Notes under the pieces: generated by a model
Seen by the model: only the letters and a program-made list of their open reading frames with translations
What the model was told of the DNA's origin: nothing
Databases searched by the model: none
In this document: in pieces, positions 1 through 6,119 of the stretch
Layout: each line of letters starts with the position of its first letter
Numbering within the stretch: position 1 is the first letter of the stretch
DNA from: JBOGWY01 sp050694015
GTDB lineage: Bacteria; Actinomycetota; CADDZG01; WHSQ01
DNA: 6,736 nt
Assembly (NCBI GenBank): GCA_050694015.1
Contig: JBOGWY010000168.1
Location: 1 to 6,736 of the forward strand
Direction: 5' to 3'
Program-made: the position numbers and the translations under genes

Positions 1-895
1 GCGTACACCCTGCGAACGGTTCACCGTCACCGTCACCACCACCGACTCCCCCACTGCCGTCGGCCGGGCCGAGCCCGAACTGCGTCGCGAAGGTGACGTC
101 GGCGCCCGGCAGCAACTGCGGTTGTTCCCAGTACGTCGCCGACGCGGTATCGAAAGGCATCGGCGTCTGTCCGGCCGCGGCGAACCACGCGTTGCTGCTC
201 AGGTTGGACGCGGTCGAGACGAGGAAGCGCGTCGGCGTGACGTTGGCGCCGCCGGTGAGGATCCCGCCTCCAGCCTTCAGCGGGTCGGCGGTGTTCTCGA
301 TCACGAAACGATCGGGGATGTTGCTGACGAAGTCGGCCTCGCCGGCGAGACGGGTCCCGCCGATCACGTACGGTGCGTTCGGATCGTTCGCGACGTTCGC
401 GTCCAACATCCATCGCAGGCCGACGTCGGCCGGCTCCTCACCGTTGTTCTCGAGCGAGTAGGAGATGCGCGCGGCGTCGATGCGACCCGTGATCGGGTTG
501 ACAGACATCTCAACGATCTGAGTGATGTTGATTACTCCTACCGAGTACTCCGCGTAGATCGCGCCGGGGACCTCTTCCGTGGTCGGAGGGTTGAGTTCGT
601 GCACCTGGCTGAGGCGGACGACGTTCTGATCGATGCGGACCGTCGTGAACGAGTTGGCGGTCGTGGGCCACAGGTGGCTGAGACTGAAGCTGGAGCCGTC
701 GCTTCGTGGCTGGCAGGTCGCGGTGTCAGGGAACGCGCCGAACGAGAGATGGCTGTCGGGATGCACCGCCACGGCCAGACGTGAGTTGCATAACGAGACG
801 GGACCCTGCGCGCGTGCCGGGACCGCGACCGTTGCGGCCGTCGCAAGAACGACGAGGCTCAGAAATCCGACGACCCTGATACGTGAACCCAGCAC
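1..895 (-). CDS. Secreted protein, partial (C-terminus off the window); tandem paralogue of the RTX protein at 927-2444
   Basis: I read this gene from the sequence in the frame starting with GTG at 895; it has no ATG start. An in-frame TAA (911-913) lies just upstream, so GTG is the first possible start. It sits 6 bases behind AAGGAG. The 298 visible residues begin with a Sec signal peptide: basic start, hydrophobic stretch at residues 8-25, and a likely cut after Ala-Arg-Ala (27-29). Residues 36-275 match the neighbour's N-terminal domain block by block: LCN near C36, LSFGAFPD (50-57), C61, NSFTT (81-85), NPITG..DAARISY (133-146), a RWMLDA motif (161-166), MPFDTA (246-251) and TQFGLG (271-276). 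A Gly/Asp linker (281-291) and C297 follow, then the window ends. No RTX repeat is visible yet. The function is unknown; the protein is presumably extracellular. The reading frame and homology are secure, but the product's role is not. Confidence 0.85.
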   Translation of the reverse strand, partial: MLGSRIRVVGFLSLVVLATAATVAVPARAQGPVSLCNSRLAVAVHPDSHLSFGAFPDTATCQPRSDGSSFSLSHLWPTTANSFTTVRIDQNVVRLSQVHELNPPTTEEVPGAIYAEYSVGVINITQIVEMSVNPITGRIDAARISYSLENNGEEPADVGLRWMLDANVANDPNAPYVIGGTRLAGEADFVSNIPDRFVIENTADPLKAGGGILTGGANVTPTRFLVSTASNLSSNAWFAAAGQTPMPFDTASATYWEQPQLLPGADVTFATQFGLGPADGSGGVGGGDGDGEPFAGCT

Positions 896-901
896 TAGAT
901 G

Positions 902-907
902 CTCCTT
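902..907 (-). promoter_or_regulatory. Ribosome binding site deciding the GTG start at 895
   Basis: The minus strand reads AAGGAG here, 6 bases before GTG (895-893). It matches the anti-Shine-Dalgarno well and supports a gene that has no ATG start. The leader AGGAGCATCTAGTG resembles AGGAGCACTTACGTG before the neighbouring paralogue, so the duplication probably included the translation start region. Confidence 0.75.
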
Positions 908-926
908 CGGTTAGATGACGGGATCG

Positions 927-2444
927 TCACACCTCGCGACCGAGGCCGGGTGAATGGTTGCGGCGGTGGTTGCGCCGGACGTGCTCGCACGAGTTGAACT
1001 TGTCGCGGCGGTCGTCCGAGACGCACGAATCCTCACCCGTGCCGCCGTAGAAGATGTTGGCGCCGGCGTTACCGCGCAGCGCGTCCTCACCGCGGTCACC
1101 CCAGAGTTGATCGGAGCCGCGTCCACCCACTATCTTGTCGCGACCGAGATCGCCGTGGAGGATGTCCGCGCCGATGCCCGAGATGACATCGTCGTTGCCT
1201 CCCCCGCCGTCGAACAGATAGCGACCGAGGGTCGCTTGCAGTAGGGAGACGCGTGGAGCCGAGGGCTCGGGCACGTAGACCCGCATCGTGTCGTGATCGC
1301 CGCCGCCGTCGATCTCGGCTTCGAGCACGCCGGGGTTCTTCGGAACCCTGAAGGAGTCGTTGCCCTCCATGCCGAGCATGTGTACCGGCGCGGTGTTATT
1401 CGGGTCCTCGATGGTGAGCAGGAAGGTGTCGTCGCCGTCGCCGCCGTCCGCCGTGATCTCGCCCGTCTCGGGATCGACGATCACGTGAATGATGTCGTTG
1501 CCGGGGCCCCCTCGGACCGTTCCGTTCCTAACCTCGAGTGTGTCGTCGCCGTCGGTCCCGCACTGCGTCTCCTCATCGACGATGCACGGGCCCCCTTCGG
1601 TGCCGCCAAGGCCAAAGACGGTGCTGAAACTCATCGTTCGTTGCGGGGCCAACTGATCGATCTGCCAGTACGCCGCGTACGCCGTGTCGAAGGGCATGGA
1701 CGCTCCGCCGTTCGTGTAGTCGAACTCTTGCGCATCCAGCGAGCTGAGTGGGGCAACGACGAAACGTATGGGCTGCGTCGCGATGTCCGAGCTGAGGATC
1801 GCGCCTCCTTTGCGTGGCTCCCTCCGAGCGCCGAAACGGAACTGCGACGGGATCCCGGCCGCGATATCGGTCTCTTGTCTGATCACGCCGTCGTCGGTCA
1901 CGATCGGGGGCTGAACGTTGGTGCCCAGCTGCGTGTCGATCATGAAGCGGATGCCCACTCTGGAGCCCGTCCCCGGCGGACGCTGCCTCGGATCGAAGAA
2001 CTCGTACGTGATGCGCGCGGCATCCTCTTTGCCCGTCAACGGATTCGTGACGATCGCGACCGTCTGTCGCACGAGCACGCCACCGAAGGCCTGAGCGCTG
2101 GTGGTCGTCGTCGGAGAAGTGTTCGTCGGTGTCTGCACGACGGAGCCATCGCCGTAGCGGTAGCGCGCACCATCAACCACGAGCGTGGTGAACGAAGTCG
2201 TGTTGCCCGGCCATCCACCGCTCAGGGCGAAGCTCTGCCCGTCGGCGCGCTCGAGACAGCTCGTTGGATCCGGATAAGCCCCGAACGACAGGCGCCCGTT
2301 CTGCGTGACGAATACCGAGATGCGCTCGTTGCAGAGGTAGATCCCGGCGAGCTGTGCACCCGCCGGAGCTAGAGGGACCGCCGCGACCGAGATCATGAGG
2401 AGCCCGGCAACGGTCGCGAGGATGCGCTTCACCCGCTCACCCAC
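927..2444 (-). CDS. Secreted RTX (hemolysin-type calcium-binding repeat) protein
   Basis: The protein is 505 residues from the GTG at 2444. An in-frame ATG at 2483 would add 13 residues, but it lies inside the stem of the hairpin at 2481-2524 and lacks a Shine-Dalgarno; GTG has GAGGAG 7 bases upstream and puts the basic and hydrophobic signal segment at the very N-terminus. Likely signal cleavage is after Ala-Gly-Ala (28-30). Residues 37-283 form the domain shared with the downstream paralogue, with conserved C38 and C63. From residue 296 to 475 come glycine/aspartate nonapeptides of the RTX type (GGPGNDIIH, GGDGDDTFL, GGRGSDQLW, GDRGEDALR); the last seven (413-475) are contiguous. RTX repeats bind Ca2+ in a parallel beta-roll and fold outside the cell, as known for the family. 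A Cys pair (C473, C486) and a basic tail close the protein. There is no sorting signal or visible enzyme domain. The partner N-domain is not a family I can name. Confidence 0.9.
   Translation of the reverse strand: MGERVKRILATVAGLLMISVAAVPLAPAGAQLAGIYLCNERISVFVTQNGRLSFGAYPDPTSCLERADGQSFALSGGWPGNTTSFTTLVVDGARYRYGDGSVVQTPTNTSPTTTTSAQAFGGVLVRQTVAIVTNPLTGKEDAARITYEFFDPRQRPPGTGSRVGIRFMIDTQLGTNVQPPIVTDDGVIRQETDIAAGIPSQFRFGARREPRKGGAILSSDIATQPIRFVVAPLSSLDAQEFDYTNGGASMPFDTAYAAYWQIDQLAPQRTMSFSTVFGLGGTEGGPCIVDEETQCGTDGDDTLEVRNGTVRGGPGNDIIHVIVDPETGEITADGGDGDDTFLLTIEDPNNTAPVHMLGMEGNDSFRVPKNPGVLEAEIDGGGDHDTMRVYVPEPSAPRVSLLQATLGRYLFDGGGGNDDVISGIGADILHGDLGRDKIVGGRGSDQLWGDRGEDALRGNAGANIFYGGTGEDSCVSDDRRDKFNSCEHVRRNHRRNHSPGLGREV
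1020..1208 (-). repeat. Seven contiguous RTX nonapeptides
   Basis: Residues 413-475 of the protein form seven end-to-end 9-residue units on the GGxGxDxUx pattern: GGGGNDDVI, SGIGADILH, GDLGRDKIV, GGRGSDQLW, GDRGEDALR, GNAGANIFY and GGTGEDSCV. Units two and six deviate: the second begins with Ser, and the sixth has Asn at the usual Asp position. Earlier units at residues 296-388 are spaced apart rather than contiguous. Family knowledge says each pair of such turns binds Ca2+. Confidence 0.88.
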
Positions 2445-2451
2445 GTAAGTG

Positions 2452-2457
2452 CTCCTC
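2452..2457 (-). promoter_or_regulatory. Ribosome binding site deciding the GTG start at 2444
   Basis: The minus strand reads GAGGAG, 7 bases before GTG (2444-2442). This favours the GTG over the upstream ATG (2483-2481), which is buried in a 13-bp stem and has no comparable purine tract in front of it. Confidence 0.7.
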
Positions 2458-2480
2458 GGTCTGCCGTCGTCGACAAGACT

Positions 2481-2524
2481 CATGGTGAACCGGCCGGCCC
2501 CGAAGAACCACCCGGTTCACCATG
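2481..2524 (-). terminator. Strong hairpin with UUCG tetraloop after the DUF11 gene (terminator or 3'-end stabiliser)
   Basis: Perfect 13-bp arms: CATGGTGAACCGG (minus strand, 2524-2512) and CCGGTTCACCATG (2493-2481). The 18-base loop can fold further on the minus-strand RNA: GGUUC pairs with GGGCC (two G-U wobbles) around UUCG, closed by C-G, the exceptionally stable tetraloop class. On the plus strand the loop would be CGAA, so the structure is built for minus-strand RNA. It starts 6 bases after the TGA stop of the DUF11 gene. There is no clear U-tract after it, common for actinobacterial terminators. With only 36 bases between the stem and the next start codon, little room remains for a separate promoter, so partial read-through or RNA processing is possible. 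Confidence 0.75.
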
Positions 2525-2529
2525 ATTTC

Positions 2530-5500
2530 TCAGCCGATGTCGGACTTGCCCCGGACACGGCGCCGGCGGGCGAGCTCCAGCAGCGCGACGCCGAGCAGGA
2601 TCATCACAACCGCTGCCTCCGGCAGGTCGTCGGCCACCCAACCGGTGAACGGAAGGACGCGGCCCCCGCGGGTCGCGGGTCGCTCGTCCGGCTCGTCACC
2701 GACCGGTCCATCGGGGCCGCCCGGAGGCCGCTCACCCAGCACGTCGACCTCGACGTTCGTGAAGACGCATGTGACCGTTTCGCCCTCTTCGACGTTGAAC
2801 GTCGCGGTGCCGAAGTCGACCGAGCCGACACTCGCGGTACCTGCATCGTTGGAATCGATGCATTCGACCCTGGTGAGCTCCCAGCCCTCGGTCGAGTCCT
2901 CCGACACCGTGTAGGTGCCCGGGTCGACCTCGAGACTGGCGGACTCGTCGTCGCCGAGGTCCGCAACGATGTCACCGGTGAAGTGGAACGTCCCGCTCGC
3001 GTCATCCGGCAGCACCTGCTTCTGGACGACGATGGTGCCCTTGCCGACCGGGGGCTCCCCGATGAGGGTTCCCTCAGAATCCGTGTTGTCACTCGGATCG
3101 GGATCCGGGGTGACGGCGCTTACCGACGCCGTGTTCACGACCGCACCGATCTGAGCGGCATGAACGAGAGCATCGATCTCGATCCCGTTGCCCGGCGCCA
3201 GCGACGCAAGGTGGCAGGTGATGATGTCTTGTCCCAGCGCTCCGATGCTGCTGGAGCAGTTGACGCCGGCGTTGGTGGACGTCGCCGAGATCAATTCGGT
3301 CTCGACCGGGAGCACATCGGTGATGATCACGGACTGCGCGGTGTTCGGTCCGTGGTTGAACACGTTGAGCGTGTAGCTGAAGTCGTCTCCAAGCTGCACC
3401 GGGTCGGCCGAGTCGGTCTTGTCGATCGACAGATCGGCAGTCGGGTTCTCCGGGGGGACGAACCGAGTAACGACGGTCGTGTCGCTGGCGAAGTTGTTCT
3501 CGAGGTTCGCTTCGGGCACGAAGAACTCGTACGTCTCGTTGGCGCTGATCCGCGATGGGACCTGGCCCAGCGAATGGACCTCGGAGTTATTCACGAGGGT
3601 CCCGACCGCCGTCGGTGTGACCTCGATCGTCAGCGTGATGGTGTCTTCGACGGATACGGTGCCGAGGAAACACGTCACCGTGTGGGCGCCGGAGTCGTAG
3701 GAACACTCCTGCCCGCTGCCGAACCCAACGAAGTCGACGTCGCCGGGCAGCTCGTCCTCAACGACGACGCCGAAGGCCGTCTCGTCACCGACGTTCGTCA
3801 CGACGAGCTCGTAGGTCAGGTTGCCCGTTCCCAGCTCGATCGTGTCGCGGTGGTCGGTCTTCGTGATCGCGAGGTCGATCCCTTCGTCGTCGACGATCAG
3901 CGTCGTCTCGGTGTCGGTGTTGTTCCCGGTGTTGGTGTCGGTAACCTCACAGAAGAAGGGCGGGAAGTCGCCCTCGAACTGGCTGGGGCGTAGGGGGAAC
4001 CCTTCGCCCGGGAAGAAGAAGCACATGTCGACGGTGGCCGTGTTCGTCAGGAGCCCCACTTCGAGCGGGGTAACGGTGATCTGGATCGTCACCGAATCTC
4101 CAGCTTCAAGATCGTCGACGAAACAGGTGACATCGGTGTTGAAGATGCCGATGCCGTCGAAGCACACACCGTTATCACCCAGCACCACACCGCTCACATA
4201 GCTGACGTCCGATGGCAGGTCGTCCGTAACGAAAACGTTTGTCGCATCGGCGGGACCGTCATTCGTAACCACCAGGGTGTAAGTCAGGTTGCCGTCGTCG
4301 ATGTCGAGGGGATCGGCGGAATCGCTCTTGTCGATCCGCAGGTCGACCTCGTCGTCGTCGGGCAGATCCACGATCGTCGTGGTCTCGGTGCTCTCGTTGT
4401 TGTTGAGGTCATCATCGGGCGTGCTCGTCTCGATCCTCGCGGTGTTCACGACGTCGCCGGGGATGCTCGGGGCGGTAACGTTGATGACGATTGTCACCGA
4501 CTCGTTCGGCTCGAGGGTGCCGAGGTCGCACTCGATGTTGCCCGGGGTGGTGGCCACGCCACAGTTCGACGGATTGCCGTATTCGTAGGACGCGAAGGTC
4601 ACGCCCAGTGGCAGGACGTCGGTGACCACAACGTCTTCCGCTGAGTCGGGGCCGTTGTTGGTCGCGACGATCGTGTAGCTGTAGGAGCCGCCGACGAAGA
4701 TCGGGTCGGCCGAGTCGTCCTTGGTGATGCTGACATCCGCGTTCTGCTCGGGGGCCTTGATCTCGGTGGTCTCGTCGTCCCAGTTGTTTGCAGGGTCGTC
4801 GCCGGCAGTCGTTGTCGTGATCGTTGCGTTGTTGGTGATGGTTCCCCCCGCGTTGGGGGCGGTGACGAGGAACTCGATGATCTCCGCGTTCGCATCACCA
4901 GCGGCCAGCGTCGCGAACGTGCAGGTGATCGTCCCGGAGTTGTGGGAGCAACCGCTCGGAGCGGTCGGGTGGAACTCATCGAATGAAACGCCTGAAGGCA
5001 ACGTGTCAGAAACGACGACGTTCTCGGCGGTGTCCGGTCCGAGGTTGGTCGCGGTAAGCGTGTAGAGGATCTGCTCGCCGACTTCGACGGACCCGGGAAC
5101 GCCTTGCTTCTTGATCTTGACGTCGGCAACCTTCGCCGGCGGCTCACAGTCGATGTAGAAGGTCTTCGTCTTCACACCGGTCGTGTTCGGTGCGTTCTCG
5201 ACCTGCAGGTGGTGACCCTGGTTCTGCTGGAACGTGTAGTTGGCCAGCTCTTCTTCGAGATCGATCGGCCCGTACTCACCGGCTCCGCCCGATAGGGTGA
5301 CCTGCTGGGGGCCGAACACGACCTCGCCGGCAGGTTGGCTCGGGGCCTGGGTCGTGATCACGAAGGTCAGCGTTTGCAGGTCGTCGTAGCCATCGAACTC
5401 GACCCAGAAGCTGCATCCCGGCTTCGGCTCGTTGTGGTTCCCGCCGAACGTGGTCCCGTCACCGTCGGTGATCTTGGTGTCGCCGTTGCTGCCTGGAGGG

Positions 5501-5907
5501 TCGGTGCGGATCGGGTTCGGGTTGCCGTTGCCATTGTTGTTCGGGTTGCCGCCGGCCGCGGATGCGTGTCGGTTCGCTTTGATCTTCGGGGCCTTGCTGA
5601 TCTTGACCTTGGTCCCCGCCGCGGTCGTGTTCACGACCTCCGTGGCGCCCGACGTCGCGTCGGGAGCATCATCGGCTGGAGCGGGTTCCGCCGGCGCCTC
5701 TTCGACGACCGGCTCGGGAGCGGCTTCGACCGCAGGTTCCGGAGCTTCCTCGACCACGGGAGCCTCGACGGCCTCCGTCGTCGCGTCCGCGGTGGTCTCT
5801 CCGACCGCATCCGCGCCGAACGCAGGCGTGACGAGCATCATCACGAGGAAGAGGACGAGTGCGATCGATCCGAAAACAAAAGCTTGGTGCCGGTGGATGC
5901 GTGACAT
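2530..5907 (-). CDS. Wall-anchored surface protein with five DUF11 repeats, SpaA-like domain and LPFTG sorting signal
   Basis: The protein is 1125 residues from ATG, 8 bases behind AAGGGG. In order: signal peptide (hydrophobic 9-30, cut near 32); acidic Pro/Ala/Glu stalk (about 33-85); basic segment KVKISKAPKIKANR (100-113); Asn/Gly/Pro linker (120-132); an unassigned beta-rich domain bracketed by C165 and C254; five DUF11 (conserved repeat, Ig-like) units starting near 261, 390, 521, 677 and 824; a SpaA/Cna-B-like domain (957-1052, with GTYTVSE and CVFTN); a Pro/Gly linker; LPFTG (1085-1089), hydrophobic helix (about 1097-1112) and tail RRRRVRGK. The last part is a classic sortase substrate signal, so the protein should be covalently attached to the cell wall. 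DUF11 and SpaA-like domains are structural or adhesive stalk modules in known proteins. The ligand, if any, is not visible and no sortase gene is in the window. The gene is intact and is probably the first of its transcript, after a 212-base gap. Confidence 0.93.
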   Translation of the reverse strand: MSRIHRHQAFVFGSIALVLFLVMMLVTPAFGADAVGETTADATTEAVEAPVVEEAPEPAVEAAPEPVVEEAPAEPAPADDAPDATSGATEVVNTTAAGTKVKISKAPKIKANRHASAAGGNPNNNGNGNPNPIRTDPPGSNGDTKITDGDGTTFGGNHNEPKPGCSFWVEFDGYDDLQTLTFVITTQAPSQPAGEVVFGPQQVTLSGGAGEYGPIDLEEELANYTFQQNQGHHLQVENAPNTTGVKTKTFYIDCEPPAKVADVKIKKQGVPGSVEVGEQILYTLTATNLGPDTAENVVVSDTLPSGVSFDEFHPTAPSGCSHNSGTITCTFATLAAGDANAEIIEFLVTAPNAGGTITNNATITTTTAGDDPANNWDDETTEIKAPEQNADVSITKDDSADPIFVGGSYSYTIVATNNGPDSAEDVVVTDVLPLGVTFASYEYGNPSNCGVATTPGNIECDLGTLEPNESVTIVINVTAPSIPGDVVNTARIETSTPDDDLNNNESTETTTIVDLPDDDEVDLRIDKSDSADPLDIDDGNLTYTLVVTNDGPADATNVFVTDDLPSDVSYVSGVVLGDNGVCFDGIGIFNTDVTCFVDDLEAGDSVTIQITVTPLEVGLLTNTATVDMCFFFPGEGFPLRPSQFEGDFPPFFCEVTDTNTGNNTDTETTLIVDDEGIDLAITKTDHRDTIELGTGNLTYELVVTNVGDETAFGVVVEDELPGDVDFVGFGSGQECSYDSGAHTVTCFLGTVSVEDTITLTIEVTPTAVGTLVNNSEVHSLGQVPSRISANETYEFFVPEANLENNFASDTTVVTRFVPPENPTADLSIDKTDSADPVQLGDDFSYTLNVFNHGPNTAQSVIITDVLPVETELISATSTNAGVNCSSSIGALGQDIITCHLASLAPGNGIEIDALVHAAQIGAVVNTASVSAVTPDPDPSDNTDSEGTLIGEPPVGKGTIVVQKQVLPDDASGTFHFTGDIVADLGDDESASLEVDPGTYTVSEDSTEGWELTRVECIDSNDAGTASVGSVDFGTATFNVEEGETVTCVFTNVEVDVLGERPPGGPDGPVGDEPDERPATRGGRVLPFTGWVADDLPEAAVVMILLGVALLELARRRRVRGKSDIG
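2533..2655 (-). other. C-terminal cell-wall sorting signal (LPFTG, helix, basic tail)
   Basis: Residues 1085-1125 read LPFTG, a short polar spacer, a hydrophobic run (AAVVMILLGVALLELA), then RRRRVRGK and the end. This fits the tripartite LPXTG signal that sortase cleaves between Thr and Gly. It is LPXTG rather than the LAXTG form preferred by class E sortases of many actinobacteria, so the host probably encodes an LPXTG-recognising sortase elsewhere. Confidence 0.88.
3064..5127 (-). repeat. Five tandem DUF11 Ig-like repeats
   Basis: The units start at residues 261, 390, 521, 677 and 824, with a period of 129-156 residues. Each opens with a D-[VL]-x-I-x-K strand, then T-N-x-G-x-x-[TAS]-A, a V-V-x-D-x-LP turn, a cysteine pair 9-14 residues apart, and N-[TN]-[AS] near the end, followed by an Asp/Asn-rich linker. 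Units three and four are longer; unit three carries an aromatic insertion between C629 and C653. The units are clearly diverged, so this is an old duplication and not a recent DNA-level expansion. Confidence 0.9.
5653..5811 (-). repeat. Acidic Pro/Ala/Glu stalk repeats
   Basis: Residues 33-85 of the surface protein are almost entirely Ala, Glu, Pro, Val, Thr and Asp, with irregular copies of VEEAPEP, VEAAPEP and VEEAPAEP. Such PAE segments are typical wall-spanning or extended spacers in surface proteins. The DNA copies are imperfect but similar enough to be prone to slippage. Confidence 0.7.
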
Positions 5908-6119
5908 ATCCAGAGCCCCTTACCGTCGACGACAGGTCGGGCGCGCGATGCCGCGACATGGCGCACTCGTAGGGCTCACGCTAGGTATGGAGGGCCGTAG
6001 AAACGAGCGCAGTCCTCCGTAGGATTTTCGGGCGTAAGTCCCGTGTGACGCGCACGTTCTCTGCGCGGGAACCCTCTCGTCCCTACGCTCGATGTACTAG
6101 ACGAGTGGCTTCGCGCCGC
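5908..6119 (-). promoter_or_regulatory. Intergenic leader of the DUF11 surface-protein gene, probable promoter region
   Basis: This 212-base gap is the largest in the window and separates the anti-sigma-type gene from the surface-protein gene, so the promoter of the latter is most likely here. On the minus strand I see CGCGCA-7-TGCGCG (6049-6067) and CTCGTC-18-GACGAG (6076-6105) as weak terminator-like stems behind the upstream stop codon, the element GGGACTTACGCCC (6030-6042), a TCCT-ACGG-AGGA stem (6013-6024), and a possible TANNNT -10 element TAGCGT (5978-5983) without a convincing -35. None of these is decisive. I recognise no riboswitch, tRNA or small ORF here. Confidence 0.45.
5916..5921 (-). 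promoter_or_regulatory. Ribosome binding site of the DUF11 surface protein
   Basis: The minus strand reads AAGGGG, 8 bases before ATG (5907-5905). The match is moderate. The ATG leads directly into a well-formed signal peptide, which supports this start. Confidence 0.55.

Noticed and set aside
22..55. Short tandem repeat (gtcacc units) as a possible CRISPR or minisatellite
   Set aside because: It is a few six-base units encoding a Gly/Asp linker in the paralogue; no spacers and no array structure. No CRISPR array, tRNA, rRNA or insertion sequence was seen in the window.
122..784. Plus-strand open frame (220 codons) at the window start
   Set aside because: It is antisense to the GTG-started paralogue, whose frame is supported by alignment to its neighbour and by a ribosome binding site. 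The plus-strand product is Arg/Asp/Val-rich filler.
916..929. TGACG-ATCC-CGTCA stem at the RTX stop codon as a terminator
   Set aside because: Only 5 bp, no U-tract, and the next ribosome binding site is 9 bases further on; the two paralogues are more likely co-transcribed.
1293..2372. Plus-strand open frame (359 codons) antisense to the RTX gene
   Set aside because: Arg-rich composition without recognisable motifs; the opposite strand has a signal peptide, a paralogue-supported domain and RTX repeats.
2449..3993. Long plus-strand open frame (514 codons) across the surface-protein gene
   Set aside because: Its product is an Arg/Val/Asp-rich mixture without domains or an export signal, while the minus strand here encodes clear DUF11 repeats. 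High GC makes stop codons rare in the antisense frame.
5335..6022. Plus-strand open frames over the surface-protein N-terminus and leader
   Set aside because: Two overlapping frames with low-complexity Ser/Ala/Gly or Arg/Val products, mirror images of the PAE-stalk coding repeats.
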